Positions 24,474 through 36,786 of a DNA stretch of 64,000 bases are shown here, piece after piece. The stretch lies in contig CM049310.1 of the NCBI GenBank assembly GCA_026874595.1, forward strand, positions 1,054,001-1,118,000, written 5' to 3'. Numbering within the stretch: position 1 is the stretch's first letter; each line of letters opens with the position of its first letter. The stretch is from Sipunculus nudus. Taxonomy: Eukaryota; Annelida; Sipuncula; Golfingiida; Sipunculidae. The notes under the pieces were generated by a model. It was not told where the DNA came from. It saw only the letters and a program-made list of their open reading frames with translations, and searched no databases. The translations under genes were made by a program, and so were the position numbers.

Positions 24474-24938
24474 GAAATACAACTAGCATGCATGTTATAT
24501 AAATGAAATACAACTAGCATGCATGTTATATAAATGAGATACAACTAGCATGCATGTTATATAAATGAAATACAACTAGCATGCATGTTATATAAATGAA
24601 ATACAACTAGCATGCATGTTATATAAATGAAATACAACTAGCATGCATGTTATATAAATGAAATACAACTAGCATGCATGTTATATAAATGAAATACAAC
24701 TAGCATGCATGTTATATAAATGAAATACAACTAGCATGCATGTTATATAAATGAAATACAACTAGCATGCATGTTATATAAATGAAATACAACTAGCATG
24801 CATGTTATATAAATGAAATACAACTAGCATGCATGTAATATAAATGAAATGCAACTAGCATGCATGTTATATAAATGAAATACAACTAGCATGCATGTTA
24901 TATAAATGAAATACAACTAGCATTCATTTTATATGAAT
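24474..24938. repeat. 31-bp tandem repeat, 15 copies, nearly perfect
   Basis: The unit GAAATACAACTAGCATGCAT + GTTATATAAAT repeats every 31 bases with only a few substitutions (gagatac, tgtaata, gaaatgc) until the last, degenerate unit. Each unit holds the overlapping palindromes GCATGC and ATGCAT and a TATATAA box-like string. The homogeneity implies recent expansion or active conversion. Confidence 0.97.
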
Positions 24939-25336
24939 GCTTCATTGTGATGTTATTCTAAAGATAGGTCTCTCCAGATCAAAAATAGGTTACTCTGACT
25001 TACTTTGCTTGATGGGAGTTAACCTGGTAAAATCAAAATTTGCACTTCATTATATATTTTTAAGCAACTTAGGTACCAAAAACCTTATTCTATATGTAGC
25101 ATTACTTGATCCAGCACTGTAAAGGAATATAACTCATAAAATTTATTTGCTATTTCATTTAAATTACCAAGAAATATAAGTTTGAAGCCCTATATGATTC
25201 CAACATTAAACATTAATCCACACTGACGAGAATATATATAAAATAGGGTTATCCTATCATGTAGAATATGTTATTTATCTGTCCAGAAATGCTTTTTACC
25301 ACCTGAAATTGATTCAGCAAGAAGTTAAACAATGTG

Positions 25337-25775
25337 TCTGTTTCTGCTTTGATAGATTGTGCTAACAATTTATAGAGTGGATAATGATTTAATTTTGTCA
25401 TTTATATGTCTGTTTCTGCTTTGATAGATTGTGCTAACAGTTTATAGAGTGGACAATGATTTATCGATTGTGCTAACAATTTGTCGAGTGGATAACAATT
25501 TATAGATTGTGCTTACAATTTATAGAGTGGATAACGATTTATAGATTGTGCTAACATTTTAAAGAGTTGATAACAATTTATAGATTGTGCTAACAATTTA
25601 TAGAGTTGATAACAATTTATAGATTGTGCTAATAATTATTAGAGTGGATAACAATTTATAGATTGTGCTAACAATTTGTAGAGTGGATAACAATTTATAG
25701 ATTGTGCTAACAATTATTAGAGAGGATAACAATTTATAGATTGTGCTAACAATTTGTAGAGCAGATAACATTTTT
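25337..25775. repeat. ~39-bp tandem repeat, about 10 copies, preceded by a 71-bp duplication
   Basis: The unit is roughly GATTGTGCTAACAATTTATA + GAGTGGATAACAATTTATA. The left edge begins with two copies of a longer ~71-bp phrase that starts TGTCTGTTTCTGCTTTGATA (near 25337 and 25408). Units are diverged by several substitutions each, so the array is older than the 31-bp array nearby. Confidence 0.9.
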
Positions 25776-25949
25776 TTTGTCTGTTATTAGTGAAAACAGT
25801 GCATTGTTATCTGTATCTATACCAAAATCCGATGCTCATATCCCATACCCCCAACAAAATTAAATTTAAATTGGTTCAGGAGTGTTTGTGATTCAATGCT
25901 CATGTCCAAAACCCCTAACAAAATTAAATTTAAATTGGTTTAGAAGTGT

Positions 25950-27057
25950 TTGTAAATCATGCTAACAAACTCTCCTACCACACTGAAAATTTGGTCACTA
26001 TGACTTTTTCTTTGAGATATCAATGAAACCTCAATTTTCAATTAAAAACCCTATGTTACACTTCAAGACTGCCCAATATTAAAAATACTGATCTGACTCT
26101 GATCATATTCCTCTATACATTTGCTATGTACATGCCAGAAATTAGGTCAGTATTGTCCAAACATATGCACAAAATCAGGAAATATATATATCATTACATG
26201 AGAATAGCTGAAGCTAGAGACATTTTTCAGGGATATAACTTCACTTAATCAAGATTCAATTGTATAACCAAAATTAGATCTGAATTTTGCAAATCTTTTA
26301 AGTTATTAGCATAAATATAAAATCATTACCTTAAATTCTGCCCAAATTTGAACATGGCACATTTTTTCCTGTAAGTGCTGTGGATTTAGTTTTCACAGCA
26401 TGTTTACATGAGCATTTCATCTACTTTTGTATTTAAATGTAAAATTCGATACCAATTGGTCAGACCAAATAGGTTTTATTCAAGTTTTCAAGCACCATAT
26501 CAAGTATTGTTTACGTCAAGCCAGTGGTATTGTAATTGTTTAAGGCCACACAATGCAAATGCGATTTATTACTTATTTGCTTGTTTTAAAATGCTTATTA
26601 AATTTTATTTATGCTCATTTGAATTTTTTACAGCATTATATTTCACTTGGCAAACAGTTATAGATGTTCAAGTTTTCAAGCACCATATCAAGTATTGTTT
26701 ACATCAAGCCAGTGGTATTGTAATTGTTTAAGGCCACAAGTTTCATTTATTACACAGTGCAAATGCGATTTATACCTTATTTGCTTGTTTTAAAATGCTT
26801 ATTAAATTTTGTTTATGCTCATTTGAATTGTTAACAGCATTTTATTTCACTTGATAATTTAATGTTTATTATTATACTTTAGCTCATGTCCATTATTCTA
26901 TAAGTTACAGGGTTTCATTTTAGCAGGATCATTTTCTCTTAGCTTATCCAGTATGGTAATTAATATATATGAAAAACCAAAAGAAATAAGTATATTTTGC
27001 ATTTGCTAAAATTTTCAAAAATTCAGCTGAGCAATGTGACCAATGGGTCCCTTGTTT
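25950..27057 (+). mobile_element. Headless AGCTCAGCTGA-family repeat
   Basis: Internal text shared with the 18.5 and 43.3 kb copies starts near 25965. The tail CAGCTGAGCAATGTGACCAA TGGGTCCCTTGTTT lies at 27023-27057. No palindromic head is present; the 39-bp array sits where it would be expected. A 188-bp direct duplication lies inside. Confidence 0.55.
26481..26856 (+). repeat. 188-bp tandem duplication
   Basis: The text starting CAAGTTTTCAAGCACCATAT at 26481 recurs at 26669 and continues with high identity through 'ttgcttgttttaaaatgcttattaaattt'. The two copies differ by a few substitutions and small indels. Confidence 0.85.
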
Positions 27058-30000
27058 AACATATTTAACTGAAAAACCTTACTTCAAAACTTGATCACTT
27101 TTTTACATATCTGACTAATAATAATAAAGAATTTCATTTAAAGACTAATACCAGCACATGGTTATTCAAGGTAAACAGACAATGAAAACAAAGATTCAAT
27201 TCAAAGTAAGACAAATGAAATTCCAAATTACACGTTTAGATAAACTGAAAAAAATCTTTAATCAACAAATGAAACTGACTCTTTAATGCTCCTGGTTAAT
27301 GGGTTCATAATAATTGTTTCGAATGTCAGATAATTAAACACAGTATTTACATATAAGTACTTCTATTTTATACAAACTTTTACATATTTTTAGATAGCCA
27401 TAGACTGTTCATAGTAAGTGCTCAGAATGGACCTTTTATATCAGACTTATGGTGATCCATAATGCTAGTAATGTTGTCTTCTCATTGTCTTTGATCTCTG
27501 TAGAAGAGTAGCTCAATTAACCTAGGGTGGTACTGAATTCTCCTAAGGGCCCCTCAAGGTGTACGTTAATATAAACCAGATATACTATAAACATGTACTG
27601 ATTCCTCATTCAGATTACCTGGAAACAAGAGATGACCTTTGAAATGAGATTTAATAGTGTAATACTAGGGATTTCGTAAACATGGAATCCAGGAAAAAAA
27701 GGAATGTAGCACATTGCATTTGATCTGCTGCCGTTATTCTCTCAGTATTTATATGCTGAGTATAATATATCATATAGATAGGATTAAAAGATCCGTGCAT
27801 GATATGACTGTACTCACAAACCAAAGTGTGAGATGTCTCCCAGTATAAGTGGACCATTTATAAAAACCCAATCAAAGTACTGCCTCAAGCACATAAACAG
27901 GAAAATTCATCTGAAAGAAGTGTGCCACTTATATATAAAATGATAACAGATGCCTGAAGCCACTGGCAAGTTATTTAGCATGCTGGTAAATATGCTGTGA
28001 GTTATTATCAATATGTTTTACCATTTTCCTCCAGTTGATTTTGCATATAACCACTTAACTACCACTATGTGTGATGGATTTTGCCTTCATATATTCAAAG
28101 AAGCCAGATTAGAGTGTTAGATCTAATCTCATTGAGTCTTTATTGACAAAAGTACCAATCTGAATGAAATCTATAAGCACAGTGCACTCAGTATCCATTG
28201 GGCATCTTTGATTTTAGAGTGATTGCTTTATTGTATGATCAGCCACTTAATATGATAATCGATCATGTTTCATCATTATCTGCTCACTTTCATCCACAAA
28301 GAAAGTGAAAACCAGATAACGGCATCAATGATTCCTCCAGGGACATACAGCAAGTTATTGTAATGAGACATATGCTTTTTAACAAGCTCAGCATTCTGAA
28401 TACCCTAGAGTATAAAATGTTGCTGAGAACATTTTGTTTCCTGACCAACATATCATTGATAAAGGTGATGTGTCCCAGTCTCCAAGCAACCATGATGGAT
28501 AAAAAAACATATGTAAAGATATTGGTAGGTGTCAGACAAGAGAGGAGGTGATTATATTTTAGAGCAGGGTTCAAAATTAATTTTCTAGATACTTGCACAG
28601 TAGGGCAAGTAACATCTAGCTGTCCCATGTACTACATGAAACTTTTCTCATCCTACAAAAAATAGTAATCTCAGACATGACCACAAAATGAGTTCCACAT
28701 GATTATGTTTCATGTTAGACAATAAACATGTTCAAAAGTTTCTTTGTTAATATTAATTCTCTTCAGCGTTTCATAGATAAACATACAGGTAATTTTAATA
28801 CAAAGGGGTATCTTCAATATGATTTCATTTCTCCAAGAAAGGAAATGAAGATTACCAGTAGTTAATTCAGGCCTTTGGGTAAAGGTTTATGCTGGACCCA
28901 CTTTGCCTAATATGTAATTAAGTTACCCTACCACCATTTTCTGGAACTTTCACTTTCCCCAGGCAAGTGGTTAACCATTGATGCCAAACCCTGAACAGAC
29001 TAGTTAAATCTTAGGGTGGACCTGGCTGTGAATCCATGTGTGGGTGGAGGTATGTGCTCTCTGACTGCTGTTTCATTTGATTTATATTATCTTCATCTGA
29101 AATAATCTGCTTGATTTAGACATTTTGTAGTATCTGATTGATCATCTTAATTATCTGTGGCACCTTTAACAGCATACTTGGCTAGCTGTCATTCCAGTTT
29201 GTAAATGTTTTGTCTCTATTACCCTTGTGTGAAATGACATAGGGTATTATTAAAATGATTGTTTTTGTTTATATGTTGTATCTGTAAAATATATTCATAA
29301 TTGTTTCATTAGTATTATTTTCTCAGTTATATTTTCTGCTTCTTGGAATTATTTCAAACAGTATCTTAGCCTGCATTCAGAGTTTGTGGTGAAACATAAG
29401 TATATATTACCAGAGGTTTTTATTCTGTTTTATGTTTTTAAATGATACATGTTTATCTGACTGGTCATTTATCCAGTGTTGTTCCTGATGGTTTGGGGCA
29501 TAATCCATACTGTGCCACGTATAATGCTTGTGTGTACAAATGTGAGTGTAGGTATCAGGTCACAGATAATGATCCAGAAATGTCCAGTTAGGTATACAAA
29601 CTCAGTGGTCAAGATGAAACATCATTAAAATAGCCTCCAGCTAGTGCTGCACCGTGTCTTGTATATAAGTGAGAGCAGCAACTCAAGCTGGTGTTGCTTA
29701 CATTACAGTGGTACCTGGACCAGTGTACTTTATTATACTGATTGCCCAGAGCCACCTGGTCCAAATCCAAACAGGAAACTGTCAGGTAGCTGTGCTCCTG
29801 TAACAGTGCTGCCTTTGGCCAGCTTGACCAGATGCCCAGCACCATGTAGACTGGAGTGTTTATGGGTCTGATAGGGACAGCCCCATGACCACTTTGTATC
29901 CCTCCTGCAACAGCAGGAAGTAGATAGAACATCAAGAGGTTCCTTGCTGTAGATGTTGGAACCAAGCTGACAACCCTGTCTGCTGTCAGCAGCTCACTAA

Positions 30001-30190
30001 TGATGAGTTTTAATGATTACATGTATAGGGTTCAGGTATTGGGTTAGTGTATAGCTGTAAACAAAGCCCCTTACTGGTATATACACCTATTCATATACAA
30101 AATAACATATAAACATAAAAAAAATTTGCACAGCCTCATCTTAAATAATATCCAGCATCAAATTTGTACTATATTCTAATAAAATAAGTA
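27058..30190. other. Unassigned, mostly single-copy-looking sequence
   Basis: No exon, RNA gene or mobile element could be supported. The opposite-strand frames at 29609-29965 and 29644-29871 are both open in a locally GC-richer patch, but neither shows a domain. Confidence 0.35.
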
Positions 30191-30418
30191 GTAACTGCAG
30201 GAAACTGCCCACAGAATAAGGTAAAAAAGTAACTGCAGGAAACTTCCCACAGAAAAAGGTAAAAAAGTAACTGCAGGAAACTTCCCACAGAAAAAGGTAA
30301 AAAAGTTACTGCAGGAAACTGCCCACAGTAAAAGGTAAAAAAATAACTGCAGGAAACTGCCAACAGGAAAAGGTAAAAAAGTTACTGCAGGAAACTGCCC
30401 ACAGAAAAAGGAAAGAAA
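30191..30418. repeat. 38-bp tandem repeat, 6 copies
   Basis: GTAACTGCAGGAAACTGCCC plus ACAGAAAAAGGTAAAAAA repeats at 30191, 30229, 30267 and onwards. Each unit holds a PstI-like CTGCAG. The 64-codon minus-strand frame is a repeat by-product. Confidence 0.93.
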
Positions 30419-31156
30419 AGAGCTGTGTAAATATCTGTAAACAAATGTCTTATTTTTTACATAGTATTATGATTCATTACATTATCAATAGTTTGCTAAT
30501 TAACAGACTTTCTTTAAAATGTGGTGTCTATAAAAAAAACATGAACAAATTAAGGACTGCCACTATTTCCTTAGAGTATAGAGCATAGTGCTACCAGATG
30601 CTTGAAAATGAGGAACAATTTGAATCTAAAAAAAAAAACGATGAAAACATAACTGAACACAGTTGGTAGTCAGGTGTGGAATCCAAGGAATGAATGAGTT
30701 ACAGAGCCACCTGTGTAAAATAGCCTGAAGATTCCCAGATTAAATCAGATATGACTATAAAAAACATTCAACTTTTCGTGGTGATAATTTAAAATAATCT
30801 CAATTTATGGGAATCGGGTGTCAGAGGCAGGTTGGTAATACTCTGCACAAGGACTGCGAGTTATATTGTTTATTAGGAGCATCAGACTGACCTATCTTTA
30901 TCCAAGGGTATGCAAGTTACAGGGACATGTTTTGTTAGTGTTTTTGACCATGGCTTACCATTATATAGAAACAACAGGATGTTAGGATAACTCTGATTGC
31001 CATCACTAACGGATGGCTGCATAGCTTCAGGCCAGTCCCTGGCATGCTGAGTGGGGTTTTTAGTCTCACATGCTCCGGATCTTCCTGGCTTGAGATGGGG
31101 ATGGCCTGCCTTCACCTGAGCCACTGAAACTCCCAAACTCACACCAGCAGCTGCAT
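30419..31156. other. Unassigned sequence
   Basis: No supported gene or repeat. The 86-codon minus-strand frame at 30882-31142 lacks a recognisable domain or splice context. Confidence 0.35.
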
Positions 31157-31275
31157 CAAAACACGGACCACTACATCATATACAAACATCAAAAGCTAAA
31201 GTGAAACGCAGACCACTACATCATATACAAACATCAAAAGCTAAAGTGAAACACAGACCACTACATCATATACAA
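31157..31275. repeat. 45-bp tandem repeat, about 2.6 copies
   Basis: GACCACTACATCATATACAA recurs at 31166, 31211 and 31256 with near-identical sequence between. Confidence 0.88.
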
Positions 31276-31479
31276 GTTACAGGAATTAACTGTATAGTTA
31301 TGTTTAAGTGTTTTGCCATTTTGACTGGCTATAAAAGCTTATAAAAGCTATGGATAACTGTCTGAGTTTATTTAGAGATGTTAAAAAAAAAATCAGTAAG
31401 TCAAGAAAAGCAAATACTGATACTTCTGAATGATCTGAAGTGTGTGTTTACCTGGATCCATATTCTCACAAGGACTGTT

Positions 31480-32005
31480 CCCTATACCAATATTCCTCAG
31501 AGGAATTTTCTGTAATGCATGTATTCTTCAGACATTTTTTAAGAAGAATTTTCTTTTGAGGGAAGGTCCCTACACCCATTGTTCACCAGATTAATTTTCC
31601 CTAGAGCAGTATTTCCTTGCATATATTTCTCAAAACCAAGATTCAAAAGAGAATGCTGCCTTTACTGATATACTCAAAAATATTCCATAGGCCAATATTA
31701 AAAAGAGAATGATTCCTTTACCAATATACTTAAAAGAATTATTCCATTGGCTAGTGTTCCATACAGGAATATTTCCATGACCAATATTCTCAAAAGAAAT
31801 ATAAACCGTAAGCCAGTTTTCCTTAATAGAATGTTACCTTGACTAATATTGTCAAAAGAAGTATTCTATAGACCGATATTCCATAGAGGAATGTTCCCTT
31901 GACATATATAATGTAAATAAATATTCCCTTGACTACTATTCTCTATAGAAATGTTCCCTAGACCAATATTCCCTATAAGAATATTCCTAATGCTCCCTTT
32001 AAGAA
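31480..32005. repeat. Degenerate minisatellite of 'ccaatattc..aaaagaat' phrases
   Basis: Phrases such as ACCAATATTCCTCAGAGGAA, 'accaatatactcaaaagaat' and 'gaccaatattccctataagaa' recur roughly every 30-60 bases with heavy divergence. This looks like an old tandem array; the unit length is not well defined by eye. Confidence 0.5.
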
Positions 32006-34378
32006 TGTTGCTGTTGGACTGGTGATTTAGTTGACTGTAGATCATGATATTTTACCATTACAAAGCCATGTTTGTTTGTGTGGGTGTTCATTGCTACTTA
32101 TGGCTTGATCTGGTTCCCAGATCGAAACATTTTCTGTTTGTTTTTTTCCACTGCTACAGTTATGAATGACAGTCATGGTCTGTGTATACTGAGATAATGG
32201 GAAAACTGTACATGTCCAATTAGATATCTGTCAACTGGTAGAGCTGTTGAGAACAAAAAGAAAAAAAATATGTTTCTGTATCCTTTAGATTCACTGGCAT
32301 TCATCGTAAGCAAATAAAGCTTGTTTAAATACATGCTGTTATCAGAACTAATGCGGCAGAATGAAGGACTTGAGAATGAAACATTTTTGGCTCGTCTAGA
32401 TAACTAACAAGAATCCCAGTACGCTTAGTGGTTGTCAATAATTTATCAGGCAACAAAAGATCTTTTCATCCTGCACTATTCTCTGTGGCTCATTCACCGA
32501 GGTAAGCCGTCAGATCAGAGGGGGTTGTTCTCTCTCCATGCTGGGAAATTGGATCTGAACAAACTCCAATTACAGTTTGTTAGCATGTTTTGTAACACTC
32601 AAGTACCTGTGCTGTTTGATTTAGTATTCAGTTAAACTTATCATCAGCGCGGTAAACTCAATGAAATGGTGATATATATATATAATGTATAAGTGTATAT
32701 GTATAAGTGTGTACTTTGTAACATCTGAAATAAAATTTTTTTTAATTAATGAAATTGAATCAGCAGTTACTTAGTATCCTGGATGTAATATAGCAAAAAT
32801 TTAATGAGAGGTATTTTAAGTATAGGACATGTCAAAGACATCTAAAACTTTCATACTAATTAATAATAGATTTATTGAGACACTCAGGCCAGTGATTGAG
32901 ATGTATTCATTTATTCATTGCAGGGAAATTAAAGGGACCTAGCCGTTTCTTTAAATTACAAGAGCAATAAAATATGTCATCAGATTTTTACAAGTTATGC
33001 CTCATCATCAGAAAGAGCAGGAGTAAAATTATTTTGTCAGTTTCATGACTTGTAAACATGACATCAAAGTCTGTAGCTTTGTGGTGTGTTTTTATTTAAC
33101 GCATCTGCCATTTAGGATCAGTCACTCGCGTCTGCACCCCAACAGGCATAGAACAGGGAGAAAACCGTTTAGATTAATGTCGCATTTAAATATCATTGAG
33201 TAAAATAAATTGACTGGTGTCCCTCCAGGGTATGATAGGAAATGGGCAGCATGTGAGCGGGGCTGTTTTGCCGATAGACAGGGAGCCTGTCTGGAACTGC
33301 CCCTGAACGAATCGTAAAGAATTCTCTTTATTGCCCTTTTATCCACCAGTGACTCCAGCAATGCTGCCAAAGCAGTGGTAGCACAAGAGATTGGCAGAAT
33401 TATTTCTTCAATCATTATGTATACCCATCGCTTCATCCTTTGGGCTCCCCGTGACTTGAAGTCTGGCTCTGATCGGAGCCTATAGGTGATTCATAAACTA
33501 GGCTCCAGCAAGCTGTGCAGGCACATGTTTCATCATACACACACAAACCAGCACAAGTAGTCATAGAATCAGTGAAGATGGGGAATTAAAGTGAATTTAT
33601 TGTAAAGCCTGGGCCTTTAATTAGTAAAGGCCAGTGATAAAGTATTTTATTATAATTGACTTCTGGACAGGTATAAGTGTTAGTCAGAGATGTCCAAAAT
33701 AGAAGATTTTGTTTGCATACAATTATAATTAATTGTTCCGTCTCAGACTTCAGCTTATTGAGCTCTCCCTCCTCTTTAAAAATGCCCCTCTGCCAGGAAC
33801 AGTCTAAACCCTGTCAAATATTTCAAACACTTTATCATAATGAAACTTGAATGAAGATACTTTTATTACTTTTATAAATACCTAACACATTAATGTTTTC
33901 TTAGGGATAACTATGTATATGCTTCAAACAATTACCAAAACTTTCATCGAAAACTATATTTAAATTTAAAACATTAATCAAACAGCCTTTTTATAATTAA
34001 CACATACCTTAGGTACATTTGAGTAAGACTCATAATATTTAAAAGTTTTTGTGATATAATGTGTGTATATTATATTTTTTTTCTGTAAGGGATGTCAGTC
34101 AGTTTGAACTGCAGCTATCTCAATTCCGCTGATTTCATCAAATGATCTGTTGGGAGCATTTTAGATAATTTTCTATTCAAGGATAAAAAATTTCATTCTG
34201 AAAATTATTTCCTGGAAAAACACCATATTCTTTCATTCTTAGTTGTTTTATCACCAGTTTTGAGTAAGTGTTGTGTGTTCTATATAGATTTGTTATTAGT
34301 ATTTCTGTAAGTATTACAAACTCTTTTGGTTCTTCTACATCAGACATTGGTTTACACATCAGTTCCTGATTAATTAAG
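32006..34378. other. Single-copy-looking region with candidate conserved non-coding blocks
   Basis: The stretches at about 32450-32660 and 33090-33490 are noticeably more complex and less AT-rich than their surroundings and lack repeat phrases. They have no supported exon: the 104-codon minus-strand frame at 33122-33436 and the 67-codon plus frame at 32432-32635 show no domain. Regulatory function is a guess from composition alone. Confidence 0.3.
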
Positions 34379-34380
34379 GC

Positions 34381-35085
34381 CCCACTTGACAAGCAGGGCC
34401 CTATGGTGATCACCGTGTCAGTCCGTCATTCCATCTGTCCGTTCTTCCGTCCTTCCATCAGTGACACTTTCTTTTGTGCGCGCGATTAATCAACACCAAC
34501 CTACTGCAGCTTTCCCAAATTCACAGAGATGATTGTACCTAGCTGTGAGGGTTCCAGACCTATCGAAATACAGACATGCAGGAATTCCAATATGGCTGCC
34601 ACAGCCAAATCGCTGTTTTTCTTTCGCATGCAATAACTCAACATCAACATACTGCAGCTTTCCCAAATTCACAGGGATGGTTGGTACCTATGACGGCTCC
34701 AGACCTATTGAATGACAGACCTGTTGGAATTCTAATATGGCCGCCACAGCCCAATCCCTGATTTTCTTTCGCACGTGATAACTCAACAACAACCTACTGC
34801 AGCTTTCCAAAGTTCACAGGGATGGTTAGTACATATGAAGGCTCCAGACCTATTGAATTACAGACCTGTCGGAATTCCAATATGGCCACCACAGCCCAAT
34901 CTCTGATTTTCTTTTGCACACTTTTTTCAGACATATCTTCTTTAATGTCATTTGATCCAGTAGGATTTTTTTACTCATGCATATTGATAAATACCTGTTT
35001 CTGTTTGTCATATTTTTCAAATTTAACTTAATTTTTTCACCCATATGTAAACTAGTCCAGCACTAGCGGAAACGTGGGGCCCTCT
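34381..35085 (+). mobile_element. GGGCCC hairpin-headed repeat with three ~147-bp internal units
   Basis: The left end GGCCCC...CAAGCAGGGCCCT is a loose palindrome, followed by TCCGTTCTTCCGTCC-type simple sequence. The right end contains one arm again, GTGGGGCCCTC, near 35075. Inside, a unit with CTACTGCAGCTTTCC and 'ggaattccaatatggc.gccacagcc' recurs at 34502, 34650 and 34795 (148 and 145 bp apart). The overall plan parallels the other hairpin-headed repeats but the sequence differs. No coding capacity. Confidence 0.5.
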
Positions 35086-35089
35086 GAGA

Positions 35090-36366
35090 ACCATTGTTCG
35101 ACCACATCTAGTATGTTTAATAATATGGCATTTTATACTGGTTATTTTTATTCATTGTTAATAATAAATAAAACTAGTATCTACAAAAAAATTAAAACAG
35201 CTGGCACATTAGGAAGATCTGTGAATTTTACATTCGATTTCAGTACTCCTCATTTGAGAGAGTTGAATAAGAAAGCTCAGTATATTCATAATTCTGCCAG
35301 GTTCATTGCAATATGAATAGCTTATGACTTCTATCCTGTATCTGTCAGTGACAGATAACATTTTTCATTGCTTAGTGATGTCATGTTTGTGTGGTGTTAA
35401 AATCAGTTATATTCATTTATTGGAGCATCAAGGCACATAGAACAGGCAGATGTCATTTAACGATGATTCTGCTTGCCATAAAAATTACAAGGTCTTTGTG
35501 AACACCAAAGTTTATGTATCAGTGGTGTCACTATAGGGATGATACACATACTTGGTGGAGCACAGGGGTGTCATTGTCAGGGTGCAAGGCTAATACCCCT
35601 GGCCAAGGTCTCAGCCAGTCTCTTGCCCTCTTGACCCAGTGGTCACTTGTCTTTGCATAAGGTGAATAGCAGTTGAAGACTGGATATAGCACTCCAGAAC
35701 CTGTACCAGTCAAAAGGTTACTATTATTCATCAGGGAAGTTTGGCAAAAAAAAATTACAAACATATGCACTGTGAGCATTCTGTGTTGTCACAGATCTGA
35801 TGAGCATGCCAGCAGGCTTTTCATATGTCACTTGAACATATAAGTGTGCACAATTTTACTTTAAGAAATTTATGACAGCAGATAAAGGTCACAGGAGTAC
35901 ACTCCCAGTGGTTCTCAATGCTGATTGGACAACAGATTTCCGTCTGCTGTGCTGTCTGATTTCCCATGGTTCCTTACTCCAGGTACCTGTTGTAAAAGAT
36001 AATTGACCATAATTTGCAGGCATTTGTTTAACAAGTATTTCTTTTTTTTTTTCATGTCACTTCTTTGTTTTTGGCTGGGAGAGCCAAGCTAAATTTTCAT
36101 ATTATAATATTTACTCTGGAATTTTTTTTCCAAAGGATTATTTCATGGCATTTAGTAGGCGCTGCCTGTTGCATTTAATGATCAGGTAACTGCATGTACA
36201 TTCAGAATAATCTGTTGTTATAAAGCCTTCCTGATTTCTGCCTGTTATATATGTTTGGGTTTAGAATAATCCAGAAGTCGTAAGGTGTTGTGAAAAAAGT
36301 GTACATGAGATCTCAAAGCACTTTGAGTTTGAGGCTTTGGCAGCTCCAGGGTCAGGCATCTTAATA
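35090..36366. other. Unassigned sequence
   Basis: No exon, RNA or repeat family was recognised. The 82-codon minus-strand frame at 35531-35779 has no domain. Confidence 0.35.
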
Positions 36367-36380
36367 ACTAGGCTATATCC

Positions 36381-36786
36381 ATGGTTGAGCAGTAGAACAC
36401 ATTATAGAAATTCATTTGATATTGTAAACATTTTGTTTGGAATATTTGATAGGAAAATAGGTTTATAGATAATATCATTATCCTCATGGTTAAACAGTAT
36501 ATTTACCATATGAAATGTAATGAGAAATTACCAAAATTAGATCATTTTAAATTAAAAATTAATGCATATGTAAAAATAGAGCAAATATTGGCAAGGAAAG
36601 AAAACAGAAAGCAAGAATTTTATGATAGATGGGAAAAATTACTGGATATAGATCAGTAACAGTATAATGACATTCATGTTGATATGTGTTCAGTGTATTA
36701 TTTGTGTGTCTATTGTTTTTTGACTGATATTGTATTGCTGATGTATAAACTCTGTATTTATGTTATCCTAATTAACAAAAAAAAAT
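36381..36786 (+). mobile_element. 5'-truncated LINE 3' end with A-tail and 14-bp target duplication
   Basis: ACTAGGCTATATCC occurs immediately before (36367-36380) and immediately after (36787-36800) the insert, a clean 14-bp target-site duplication. The insert ends in AACAAAAAAAAA. The first ~275 bases encode the C-terminal end of a LINE ORF2 and the rest is a short 3' UTR. A poly(A) end points to an L1/Tx1-like or other A-tailed LINE rather than CR1/L2. Confidence 0.7.
36386..36657 (+). pseudogene. C-terminal tail of a LINE ORF2, one frameshift
   Basis: Two overlapping frames read as one peptide: a first part with 'NILFGIFD', then a second part with 'ILMVKQYIYHMKC', 'LPKLDHFKLKINAYVKIEQI' and 'YDRWEKLLD' before a stop at 36655-36657. 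This layout (LFG motif, then an aromatic/hydrophobic K-Q-Y-I helix, a charged helix and a terminal W) matches the end of L1/Tx1-type ORF2 proteins. The frameshift lies near 36445-36455. No catalytic part remains. Family assignment is by eye. Confidence 0.5.

Noticed and set aside
28290-28628. 112-codon minus-strand frame overlapping a 62-codon plus frame
   Set aside because: Neither shows a domain or splice signals; both strands are open by chance.
33122-33436. 104-codon minus-strand frame
   Set aside because: No recognisable domain, splice context or repeat support; kept only as part of a candidate non-coding block.
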